In this document: one piece after another, positions 1-6,529 of the stretch
How the letters are laid out: each line of letters opens with the position of its first letter
Position numbering within the stretch: position 1 is the first letter of the stretch
Assembly (NCBI GenBank): GCA_964353855.1
Contig: CAYGWX010000076.1
Location: 1 to 10,222 of the forward strand
DNA: 10,222 nt
Direction of reading: 5' to 3'
DNA from: CAYGWX01 sp964353855 [NCBI: uncultured bacterium]
GTDB lineage: Bacteria; Edwardsbacteria; CAYGWX01
Notes under the pieces: model-generated
The model's database searches: none
Told to the model about the DNA's origin: nothing
What the model saw: the letters and a program-made list of their open reading frames with translations, nothing else
Made by a program: the position numbers and the translations under genes

Positions 1-80
1 TCGGCGTCATCATCAAGAACATCCGCATCGAGGCCATCGAGATCTACGGCGATTATGTCATCGCCGGCAAGCGCCCTTGA
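1..80 (+). CDS. C-terminal end of an unidentified protein (partial)
   Basis: Reading from base 3, the frame is open for 25 codons and ends at TGA 78-80. The C-terminal peptide reads GVIIKNIRIEAIEIYGDYVI followed by AGKRP. The alternating hydrophobic and charged pattern is typical of beta-strand-rich protein ends, and the other forward frames give less protein-like sequence. The start lies outside the window. Too little is present to name a family. It runs in the same direction as the beta-barrel gene that starts 56 bases downstream, so it could belong to the same transcript, but no function should be inferred. Confidence 0.6.
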   Translation, partial: GVIIKNIRIEAIEIYGDYVIAGKRP

Positions 81-136
81 ATCGGCCTTGGTCCCCCGGT
101 CCGGGCGAATTGACTCGCCGGCCCACCTGTGAAAAA

Positions 137-1327
137 ATGGCCGCGCAGATGAAGATAGGGATCCCCGCCATTTTCCTTGCCGCCGCCCTCCTCTTCCTGC
201 TCCCTGTCGCCTCTCCGGCTCAGGCGTCCCCTCCGGGTATCCAACTCGGCGGCATGCTGTCGCTTCTCGCCTCGTCGCGCCTGGACGCCCGCTTCGAGCC
301 GCTAACCAGCCTCCGTTTCATCCCCGAGTTCAAGTTCGCCCTGTCCCTTGGACGCGGCGCCACGCTCGACGCCGAGGCCTCGGCCGACGCCTACGGCTCG
401 GCCTCGTTCGTCTCCGGCGGGCCCGCCAACACCTCGGGCGACGTCAGGCCCTACCGGGCCTGGCTCCGCTTTTCGACCTCGCGCTTCGAGGCCCGAGTCG
501 GGCTCCAGAAGCTCAACTTCGGCTCGGCTTCGATCTTCCGGCCGCTGATGTGGTTCGACAGCCTCGACCCCCGCGACCCTCTCCAGCTCACCGACGGGGT
601 CTACGGCCTCCTTCTCCGCGCCTTCACCAAGGGCAACGCCAACTTCTGGGCCTGGGGCCTCTACGGCAACGAGGACTCCCGCGGCTGGGACCTGGCCCCG
701 CCGGACAAGAAGTCGCCCGAATTCGGCGGGCGCGTCCAGGTGCCCCTCTTCAAAGGCGAGCTGGCCGCGACCTACCACCGCCGTAGGGCCGCGATCGACG
801 GCCTCGTGCCCGTCATGGGGCCCCCGCCCGAATCCCCCCTGCCCGTCCCGCCCGTCCCCGAGGACCGCTTCGCCGTCGACGGCAAGTGGGACATCGGCGT
901 CGGTGTCTGGCTCGAGGGCGCTCTCGTTCACCAGCGCACCGCTCTCCTCCCGGCGCCTTATCAGCGGACCTTGACCTTCGGCCTGGACTACACCTTCGGC
1001 CTGGGCAACGGCCTCAACGTCATGGCCGAGCATTTCCGGCTGGCCTCCGCCGTCCGCGCCTTCGGCCGGGGCGACGGCCTGAGCCTTTCGGCCCTCCTTC
1101 TCCGCTATCCCCCGGGACTCCTCAGCGAGGTCTCGGGCATCTTCTATTACGACTGGGAGGGCCGCGGTTTCTACCGTTTCCTCAGCTGGAAGCGGACGAC
1201 CGACGACGTCTCGTTCAGCGTCATCGTCTTCTGGAACCCGGCCGAGGTCCAGGTCTTCCGGGGCCGGCCGGGCTCGGTTTCGTTCGCCGGGACGGGGTTC
1301 CAGCTCCTCCTCGCCTACTATTTCTAG
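137..1327 (+). CDS. outer-membrane beta-barrel (porin-like) protein
   Basis: This is a predicted secreted outer-membrane barrel of 396 residues. The frame stays open upstream to an ATG at 77, but the ATG at 137 is preferred. It puts a clean signal peptide at the N-terminus: MAAQMK, a hydrophobic core at about residues 8-25, and a likely cleavage after SPAQA at residue 30. The start at 77 would also overlap the previous gene and add a Pro/Arg-rich leader. No strong Shine-Dalgarno site precedes 137, and ATG 149 is a possible alternative. The mature part has many short alternating amphipathic strands rich in aromatic residues. It includes a porin-like segment, VGLQKLNFG (about 121-129) followed by FDSLDPRDPLQ (about 140-150), and ends in LLAYYF, a terminal Phe of the kind recognised by the Bam machinery. 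A Pro-rich stretch (PPPESPLPVPPVPED, about 230-245) is probably a loop. The ABC ATPase gene begins 19 bases downstream, so this is probably the first gene of that operon and may be the outer-membrane end of the transport route. The transported or bound substrate cannot be read from the sequence. Confidence 0.8.
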   Translation: MAAQMKIGIPAIFLAAALLFLLPVASPAQASPPGIQLGGMLSLLASSRLDARFEPLTSLRFIPEFKFALSLGRGATLDAEASADAYGSASFVSGGPANTSGDVRPYRAWLRFSTSRFEARVGLQKLNFGSASIFRPLMWFDSLDPRDPLQLTDGVYGLLLRAFTKGNANFWAWGLYGNEDSRGWDLAPPDKKSPEFGGRVQVPLFKGELAATYHRRRAAIDGLVPVMGPPPESPLPVPPVPEDRFAVDGKWDIGVGVWLEGALVHQRTALLPAPYQRTLTFGLDYTFGLGNGLNVMAEHFRLASAVRAFGRGDGLSLSALLLRYPPGLLSEVSGIFYYDWEGRGFYRFLSWKRTTDDVSFSVIVFWNPAEVQVFRGRPGSVSFAGTGFQLLLAYYF

Positions 1328-1346
1328 GACCAGGATCGAGGCCGCC

Positions 1347-2087
1347 ATGACCGACACGCCGCTCATCGTCACCAAGGACCTGAAGAAGGTCTACGCCATG
1401 GGCCCGCACAAGCTCGAGGCCCTGGCCGGGGTCAACCTGAGCTTCGACAGGGGAGAGTTCGCCGGCCTGGTCGGCCCCAGCGGCTCCGGCAAGACGACCC
1501 TCCTCAACATCATCGGCTCGCTCGACTCGCCCTCCGAGGGGAGCGCCGTGGTCATGGGCCAGGCCGTCGAAACGCTCTCGCACAAGGAGGCCGCGCGCCT
1601 GCGCAACCGCCACATCGGCTTCATCTTCCAGACCTTCAACCTCCTGCCCGTCTACACCGTCTACGAGAACGTCGAGTTCGCGCTCCTGCTCCTCGGCAAT
1701 CCTCCCGCCGAGCGCCGCCATAAGGTCATGGCCGCCCTCGACTGGGTCCACCTGGCCGACCGAGCCAAATCCAAGCCGGCCCAGCTCTCCGGCGGCGAGA
1801 GCCAGCGCGTGGCCATCGCCCGGGCCGTCGTCAAGGAGCCCGACATCGTCCTGGCCGACGAGCCGACGGCCAACCTCGACGCCGTGAACTCCCACAACAT
1901 CCTCCAGACGATGGAGCGCCTCAACCGCGAGCTCGGCACGACCTTCATCTTCGCCACGCACGACGCCAAGGTCATGCAGTACCTGCGGCGCAAGATCACG
2001 CTCGTCGACGGCCGAGTCGCCGCGGACGAGCCGGTCGACGGCCGGCCCGCGCCGGGCGCCCCGCCGGCCCCGGGAGCGCAGCCATGA
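1347..2087 (+). CDS. ABC transporter ATP-binding protein, LolD/MacB type
   Basis: This cytoplasmic ATPase would power the two permeases encoded next to it. At 246 residues it has the usual length for LolD/MacB-type subunits. All nucleotide-binding motifs are intact: Walker A GPSGSGKT (43-50), Q-loop Gln95 in FIFQTFNLLP, ABC signature LSGGESQR (147-154), Walker B DIVLADEP with Glu172 as the catalytic base, D-loop NLD (176-178) and H-loop His205. The IGFIFQTFNLLP...TVYENVE and ATHD segments are characteristic of the MacB/LolD/FtsE clade (type VII ABC transporters), which do mechanical work on periplasmic substrates rather than classical import. The C-terminus carries a Pro/Ala-rich tail of about 20 residues (from about 227) that looks disordered. 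The stop overlaps the next start by 4 bp (ATGA, 2084-2087), so expression is translationally coupled to the permease. The family call is firm; the substrate is not determined. Confidence 0.95.
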   Translation: MTDTPLIVTKDLKKVYAMGPHKLEALAGVNLSFDRGEFAGLVGPSGSGKTTLLNIIGSLDSPSEGSAVVMGQAVETLSHKEAARLRNRHIGFIFQTFNLLPVYTVYENVEFALLLLGNPPAERRHKVMAALDWVHLADRAKSKPAQLSGGESQRVAIARAVVKEPDIVLADEPTANLDAVNSHNILQTMERLNRELGTTFIFATHDAKVMQYLRRKITLVDGRVAADEPVDGRPAPGAPPAPGAQP

Positions 2088-3268
2088 CCCTTCCCAAGCT
2101 GGCCCTCAAGAACCTCCTCGGCGCCGGCCTCCGGACCTGGCTCAACGTCTTCGTCCTGTCGCTCTCCTTCGTCCTGATCGTCTTCAGCCAGGGCCTGCTC
2201 GAAGGCATGAACAAGCAGGCCGAGGAGGCCATGGTCGCCTCCGAGATCGGCGGCGGCCATTACCAGCACCCGGCCTACGACGCCTACGACCCGCTCAGCC
2301 TCATCGACGCCCACGGCCCCGTGCCCGAAGCGCTGGCCGCCCTCGCCGCCTCCGGCCGGGCCACGCCCGTCCTCGTCATCCAGGGCACGATCTATCCCCA
2401 GGGCCGGCTCGTCCCGGTCCTGGTCAAGGGCATCGACCCCGCGCAATCCGTCCTCAACATCCCGACGTCCGTCCTCGCCGACGCGCCCGCGGGCGGAGAG
2501 ATCCCCCTCCTCCTCGGCGAGCGCATGGCCAAGCTCGGCGGCCTCAAGACGGGCGCCGGCGTCACCCTGCAGTGGCGCGACGCCCGCGGCACTTTCGACG
2601 CCCGCGACGCCGTCATCGTCCGGGTCATGAAGACCTCGGTCCAGACGATCGACCAGGGCCAGGTCTGGGTCCCGCTCGACCGCCTCCGCGAGATGACGGT
2701 CATGCCCGGAGAGGCGACCTTCGCCGTCCTGGCCCAGGACGCCGCCCGCCCCGCGGACGGCGCGGACGGCGGCTGGGTCTTCCGCGACCGCGACTATTTC
2801 CTGGCCGACCTCCAGGCCATGGTCGAGTCGAAGTCGGTCGGGAGCTCGATCCTCTACGCCATCTTCCTGGCCCTGGCCATGCTGGCCATCTTCGACACCC
2901 AGGTCCTGTCGATCTTCCACCGCCGCCGCGAGATGGGCACGCTCATGGCCCTGGGCTTCACCCGGGGCAAGGTCATCGGGCTCTTCACCCTCGAGGGCAT
3001 GCTCAACGGCGTACTGGCCGCGCTCGTCGCCGCCCTCTACGGCATCCCGCTCCTCTCCTGGATGGCCCGCACCGGCTGGGCCCTGCCCGGCGACGCCGAC
3101 AGCTACGGCTTTGCCCTCGGCGAGCGGCTCTTCCCGGCCTACGGCTTCAAGCTCGTCGCCGGGACGACCCTCCTCGTCCTGCTGGCGACGACCTTCGTCT
3201 CGTTCCTCCCGACCCGTAGGATCGCCAAGCTCAAGCCGACCGACGCGCTGAGGGGGCGGATGACATGA
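2084..3268 (+). CDS. ABC transporter permease 1, FtsX/MacB-LolC/E fold
   Basis: This inner-membrane permease of 394 residues has the four-helix MacB/LolE topology. One N-terminal helix (about 20-36) is followed by a periplasmic domain of about 215 residues (about 40-253) and then three C-terminal helices (about 254-275, 299-326 and 355-376). The FtsX-domain signature is clear: HRRREMGTLMALGFTRGKVIGLFTLEG (about 279-305), which includes the coupling helix that contacts the ATPase. The protein ends with the typical RRIAKLKPTDALRG. Permeases of this fold pull lipoproteins out of the membrane (LolCDE) or drive MacB-type export. The start codon overlaps the ATPase stop (ATGA), and its own stop overlaps the next permease start in the same way. 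The pairing with a second, different permease suggests a LolC/LolE-like heterodimer rather than a MacB homodimer, but that is inference. Confidence 0.93.
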   Translation: MTLPKLALKNLLGAGLRTWLNVFVLSLSFVLIVFSQGLLEGMNKQAEEAMVASEIGGGHYQHPAYDAYDPLSLIDAHGPVPEALAALAASGRATPVLVIQGTIYPQGRLVPVLVKGIDPAQSVLNIPTSVLADAPAGGEIPLLLGERMAKLGGLKTGAGVTLQWRDARGTFDARDAVIVRVMKTSVQTIDQGQVWVPLDRLREMTVMPGEATFAVLAQDAARPADGADGGWVFRDRDYFLADLQAMVESKSVGSSILYAIFLALAMLAIFDTQVLSIFHRRREMGTLMALGFTRGKVIGLFTLEGMLNGVLAALVAALYGIPLLSWMARTGWALPGDADSYGFALGERLFPAYGFKLVAGTTLLVLLATTFVSFLPTRRIAKLKPTDALRGRMT

Positions 3269-4539
3269 TCCGCTTCCTGCTCAAGGGCCTGCTCCGCGAC
3301 CGCTCCCGGAGCCTGCTGCCGTTCATCACGGTCGTCCTCGGCTCGGCCCTGACCGTCGTCGGGTTCAGCTGGACGAACGGGGCCATCTCGGCCATGATCG
3401 AATCCGGCGCCAAGTTCGCGACGGGACACGTCAAGGTCATGTCCCGGGCCTACGCCGCGGAGGCCGACCAGGCCCCGAACGACCTGGCCCTCGAGGGCGT
3501 CGGCGCCCTCGTCTCCGAGCTCCGCCGCGGCCGCCCCGAACTCGTCTGGACGCCGCGGATCAAGTTCGGCGGGCTCATCGACATCCCCGACGGGAACGGT
3601 GAGACCCGGGCCCAGGGGCCGGCCGCCGGCCTGGCCGTGGACCTCCGGTCGCCCGAAAGCCCCGAGCGCGAGCTCCTCAACCTGGACAAGGCCGTCGTCC
3701 GCGGCCGCCTGCCCGAGCGCCCGGGCGAGATCCTCCTCAGCGACGGCTTCGCCGTCCGCCTCGGCGTCGGCCCGGGCGACACGGCGACCCTCATCGGCGC
3801 GACCATGTACGGCAGCCTCGTCGTCCACAACTTCACCGTCTCGGGCACCGTCCATTTCGGCGTCACGGCCATGGACCGGGGCGCGATGGTCGCCGATATC
3901 GCCGACGTCGGGGCCGCGCTCGACATGGAGGACGCGGCCGGCGAGGTCCTCGGCTTCTTCCGCGACTCCCTCTACCGGAGGGACGAAGCCGCCGCGGTGG
4001 CCGCCGCGTTCAACGAGGTCCACGGCGGGGACGCCGGGGAGTTCGCCCCCGTGATGGTCTCCCTGCACGAACAGAGCGGCCTGGCCCAGACCCTGGACAT
4101 GGCCACGGCCGTCTACTCGCTCATGCTCGTCGTCTTCATCCTGGTCATGTCGATCGTCCTCTGGAACGCCGGGCTGATGTCGAGCCTGCGCCGCTACGGC
4201 GAGTTCGGCATCCGCCTGGCCCTCGGCGAGGAACACGGCCGGCTCTACCGCACGCTCATCGCCGAGGGAACGCTCGTCGGCCTCCTCGGCTCGGTCGCCG
4301 GCACGGCCCTCGGGCTGGGCCTGTCCTATTACCTCCAGGTCAAGGGCTTCAACCTGGGGTCGATGCTCAAGAACGCCTCGATCATCGTCACGGACGTCCT
4401 CAGGGCCCGGGTGACGCCCGTGAGCTACTTCATAGGATTCATCCCGGGCCTGGCCGCGACGTTCCTGGGCAAGGCCGTCTCCGGGATCGGGATCTACAAG
4501 CGGCAGACCTCCCGGCTGGCCAAGGAGTTCGAAGCATGA
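3265..4539 (+). CDS. ABC transporter permease 2, FtsX/MacB-LolC/E fold
   Basis: This is the second inner-membrane permease, of 424 residues, with the same plan as permease 1 but little obvious sequence identity to it. Helix 1 spans about 17-35, a large periplasmic domain about 40-278, and C-terminal helices lie at about 281-303, 332-355 and 385-403. The FtsX signature is SSLRRYGEFGIRLALGEEHGRLYRTLIAEG (about 306-335), which corresponds to the ATPase-coupling region. The start overlaps the previous stop by 4 bp (ATGA 3265-3268) and has a GGGGGCGGA Shine-Dalgarno-like stretch just upstream. The stop overlaps the following LolA-like gene by another ATGA. Since both permeases are complete and share one ATPase gene, the expected complex is one copy of each permease with an ATPase dimer, as in LolCDE. 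The substrate is unknown. Confidence 0.92.
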   Translation: MIRFLLKGLLRDRSRSLLPFITVVLGSALTVVGFSWTNGAISAMIESGAKFATGHVKVMSRAYAAEADQAPNDLALEGVGALVSELRRGRPELVWTPRIKFGGLIDIPDGNGETRAQGPAAGLAVDLRSPESPERELLNLDKAVVRGRLPERPGEILLSDGFAVRLGVGPGDTATLIGATMYGSLVVHNFTVSGTVHFGVTAMDRGAMVADIADVGAALDMEDAAGEVLGFFRDSLYRRDEAAAVAAAFNEVHGGDAGEFAPVMVSLHEQSGLAQTLDMATAVYSLMLVVFILVMSIVLWNAGLMSSLRRYGEFGIRLALGEEHGRLYRTLIAEGTLVGLLGSVAGTALGLGLSYYLQVKGFNLGSMLKNASIIVTDVLRARVTPVSYFIGFIPGLAATFLGKAVSGIGIYKRQTSRLAKEFEA

Positions 4540-5285
4540 GGAACCGTATCCCCTTGATTATCAACGTGCTGGCCGTGCTCGGCCCGACCGCCGCGGCCTT
4601 GGCCCAGGCGCCGGACGGCGCGGCCATCCTCCGCCGCGTCGACGAGAACATGGGCTCGGACAACAAGATCACGACGAGCGAGATGGTCATCCACGGCCGG
4701 CGCGGCTCCCGCACGGTCAGGTCGCGGTCGTGGATCCAGGGCCGGACGAAGTCCTTCACCGAGTACCTCGATCCGCCGCGCGAAAAGGGCACCAAGATGC
4801 TCAAGCTCGAGGACCAGCTCTGGACCTACACGCCGTCCTCGGACCGGACCATCCTCATCTCCGGGCACATGCTCCGGCAGCCGGTCATGGGCTCGGACCT
4901 GTCCTACGAGGACGTCATGGAGGACCAGCGCCTGACCGCGCTCTACGACGCCTCGGTCGCCGGCGAGGAGGAGCATGCGGGGCGGCCGTGCTGGGTCCTC
5001 GACCTCGGGTCCAAGGGCGAGGACATCGCCTACTTCAAGCGCAAGATCTGGGTGGATAAAGAGCGCTACGTCGCCCTCCGCGAGGAACGCTTCGCCAAGA
5101 GCGGCAAGCTCCTCAAGACGACCGAGGTCAAGGCGGTCGAGCGCGTCAAGGACCGCTGGATCTCGTCCCGGGTCGTCTTCAAGGACGCCCTCAAGGAGGG
5201 TCAGGGGACCGAGTTCATCCTGGAGTCGATCGAGTTCGACGCCGCGATCCCCGACCACGTCTTCACCAAGGCCTCGCTCCGCTAA
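4536..5285 (+). CDS. LolA-like outer membrane lipoprotein-sorting protein (periplasmic)
   Basis: This is a predicted periplasmic carrier or sorting protein of 249 residues. A signal peptide is evident: MRNR, a hydrophobic core at about 5-20, and cleavage in ALAQA near residues 23-25. The mature protein matches the 'outer membrane lipoprotein-sorting protein' LolA-like family. Its landmarks are ILRRVDENMGSDN near the mature N-terminus, a SRSWIQGRTKSFTEYLDPPREKGTKML stretch, LWTYTPSSDRTILIS, the MGSDLSYEDVM segment, and a late DRWISSRVVFKD strand before the C-terminal IPDHVFTKASL. These proteins form a half-open beta-barrel with a hydrophobic cavity for acyl chains. AAGGAG at 4522-4527 lies 8 bases before the ATG, and the start overlaps permease 2 (ATGA). 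Its position as last gene of an ABC-permease operon supports it as the acceptor of whatever the permeases extract. No LolB-like lipoprotein is visible. Family assignment is strong; the carried molecule is unknown. Confidence 0.9.
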   Translation: MRNRIPLIINVLAVLGPTAAALAQAPDGAAILRRVDENMGSDNKITTSEMVIHGRRGSRTVRSRSWIQGRTKSFTEYLDPPREKGTKMLKLEDQLWTYTPSSDRTILISGHMLRQPVMGSDLSYEDVMEDQRLTALYDASVAGEEEHAGRPCWVLDLGSKGEDIAYFKRKIWVDKERYVALREERFAKSGKLLKTTEVKAVERVKDRWISSRVVFKDALKEGQGTEFILESIEFDAAIPDHVFTKASLR

Positions 5286-5289
5286 AATT

Positions 5290-5316
5290 GGGGACACAAT
5301 ACCCATTTCCGAATTT
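5290..5316 (+). repeat. half-site of the GGGGACACAATAC palindromic repeat
   Basis: Starting five bases after the stop of the LolA-like gene, the sequence GGGGACACAATAC, then CCATTTCCGAATTT, matches one arm plus centre of the perfect palindrome at 10090-10143. The only differences over 27 bases are two positions (CC for TA after ATAC) when compared with the complement of the right arm. The similarity extends slightly upstream (TAAAA near 5283 and near 10084). The complementary second arm is absent, so this is a decayed or solo copy. It is AT-richer than its surroundings. Confidence 0.75.
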
Positions 5317-5334
5317 CCCGTGCTCGCGGCGGCG

Positions 5335-5342
5335 AAAGGAGG
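5335..5342 (+). promoter_or_regulatory. Shine-Dalgarno site fixing the start at 5347
   Basis: AAAGGAGG is a near-perfect anti-16S match lying 4 bases before ATG 5347. The reading frame is open far upstream, back to 4975 through the preceding gene, so this site decides the real start of the cysteine-rich membrane protein. Confidence 0.8.
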
Positions 5343-5346
5343 CGCG

Positions 5347-5850
5347 ATGAAGATCGGACCCTGCGGCGGCAAGACCTTGCCCCGCTTCCACGGACTTCTT
5401 ACCCTGGCCTTTCTCGTGCTGGCGCTGCTCGTCGGGCTCGCGGGGATCGCCTTGAAAGACGCCCTGGCCGCGGTCCTCTACGGCCTGATGATCGCCGCCG
5501 GCGTGCCCGCGATCGTCTATCTCTTCTGCGGCAAGTGCGTCTGCCGCGGCGAGAGATGCCTGATGGTCTTCCCGGGGCGCCTGAGCATGCGCCTGCCGCC
5601 GCGGAAGACAGACGTTTACACCAGGGCCGATTTCGCCGGCATCCTGGGAACGCTCGTGCTGCTGGCGGCGTTCCCCCTCTACTGGCTGTGGCAGACCAAG
5701 CCGCTGCTCGTCCTTTTCGCCGTTCTCGGGATGGCCGCCCACGCCGAGGTCCTGCTCGTCGTCTGCAAGACCTGCGAGAACTGCCGCTGCCCGGTCAACC
5801 GCTGGTTCCGGAAGAGAATGCAGCCGCCGGTCACCAGATCCCAGGGATGA
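5347..5850 (+). CDS. four-helix membrane protein with two cytoplasmic cysteine clusters
   Basis: I do not recognise a named family. The 167-residue protein has four hydrophobic segments (about 17-36, 39-60, 97-115 and 119-139), arranged as two hairpins. Straight after helix 2 comes CGKCVCRGERC (Cys61, 64, 66, 71), and straight after helix 4 comes CKTCENCRC (Cys140, 143, 146, 148). Arg/Lys residues flank both clusters and the N-terminus while the helix-helix turns are short, so the positive-inside rule puts all eight cysteines on the cytoplasmic face. They could together bind Zn or an Fe-S cluster, or act as a redox pair. The start is set by AAAGGAGG at 5335-5342. The 61-bp gap from the LolA-like gene contains a repeat half-site, so co-transcription with the transporter operon is possible but uncertain. 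The last 20 bases overlap the convergent methyltransferase gene. Confidence 0.8.
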   Translation: MKIGPCGGKTLPRFHGLLTLAFLVLALLVGLAGIALKDALAAVLYGLMIAAGVPAIVYLFCGKCVCRGERCLMVFPGRLSMRLPPRKTDVYTRADFAGILGTLVLLAAFPLYWLWQTKPLLVLFAVLGMAAHAEVLLVVCKTCENCRCPVNRWFRKRMQPPVTRSQG

Positions 5851-6529
5851 CCCGGTAGCGGACGCGCGCCGCGTATCCGGCATACCCGTCGAGCTCACGG
5901 CGGAGGACCGCGTCCTCGAGACCTGCCCGGACCAGGAGCAGCGCCGCGACAACGCCCGAGGCGGCGAGGGCCCAGAGCGAGCCCAGCAGGAGCGGGATGC
6001 AGAGTTCCATGGCGATGATGCCCGTGTACCCGGGATGCCGGACGAAGCGGTAGGGGCCCGCTTCGATCGTCCTGTGGCCCTTGTCGGCCTGAACGGCGAC
6101 CGTGCTCACGTAGAATTCGTTGGCCAGGATGGCCCAGAGGTGGAACGCGGCCGCCCCGCAGTAGGCCAGCGCTGCCGGCGGGTAGACCCAGGCTGGGAGC
6201 CGCCCCGTCCAATGGAACCGTCCGCCGTCGAGCGCCGCGAGGACGATCACGGCCCCGGCCAGGGGCATGAACGCGGCCATCAGGGCCTTGTCCCATGCTT
6301 TGGCGTTCGGGGCCGGCTTCATGCGCTCGGCGATCAGGCCCAGGCGGCCGCCGAACCCGAGGGCCAGGGCCGCGAAGAGCAGCGCGTTGGCCGCCCCGAA
6401 GAAGGCCGCCTGCCAGTACCGGAAACTTCCGGCCAGCGCGAAGAGTCCGGCCGTCAGGGCGCAGACGCCGAGAAGGCCCTTCGCGAGCAGCGCCAGCCGC
6501 GGGGCGCCCGGGCCGGGCCGTCCGCTCAC
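5831..6529 (-). CDS. ICMT/PEMT-family membrane methyltransferase
   Basis: This is an integral-membrane SAM-dependent methyltransferase of the isoprenylcysteine carboxyl-methyltransferase / phospholipid methyltransferase type, 232 residues long. It has about six hydrophobic segments (for example about 12-34, 40-60, 83-100, 113-136 and 168-202). The C-terminal catalytic core is well preserved: EAGPYRFVRHPGYTG (about 156-170) with the His165-Pro166 SAM-site motif, then a membrane stretch, then RAGLEDAVLRRELDGYAGYA (about 201-220) with the conserved Glu, and a final YRVIPGIW. The start is GTG at 6529, giving a GTGA overlap with the stop of the upstream PlsY-like gene, so the two are translationally coupled. 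Family members methylate isoprenylcysteine, phosphatidylethanolamine or other amphiphiles. The bacterial substrate here cannot be deduced, although the operon context favours a lipid or lipid-like acceptor. Confidence 0.88.
   Translation of the reverse strand: MSGRPGPGAPRLALLAKGLLGVCALTAGLFALAGSFRYWQAAFFGAANALLFAALALGFGGRLGLIAERMKPAPNAKAWDKALMAAFMPLAGAVIVLAALDGGRFHWTGRLPAWVYPPAALAYCGAAAFHLWAILANEFYVSTVAVQADKGHRTIEAGPYRFVRHPGYTGIIAMELCIPLLLGSLWALAASGVVAALLLVRAGLEDAVLRRELDGYAGYAARVRYRVIPGIW

Noticed and set aside
77-136. Longer N-terminus of the beta-barrel gene starting at ATG 77
   Set aside because: It would bury the signal peptide behind 20 Pro/Arg-rich residues and overlap the preceding gene's stop. 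ATG 137 gives a normal signal peptide.
110-138. TTGACT with AAAAAT 17 bases later as a promoter for the barrel gene
   Set aside because: The -10 match is poor and the predicted start of transcription would fall inside the chosen coding region.
302-1375. Long minus-strand open frame opposite the beta-barrel gene
   Set aside because: It is a high-GC antisense shadow: Glu/Gly/Ala/Val-rich, without domains, opposite a gene with a clear signal peptide and barrel pattern.
1661-2920. 419-codon minus-strand open frame opposite the ATPase and permease 1
   Set aside because: It has low-complexity Asp/Glu/Gly/Arg composition and spans two well-supported genes on the other strand.
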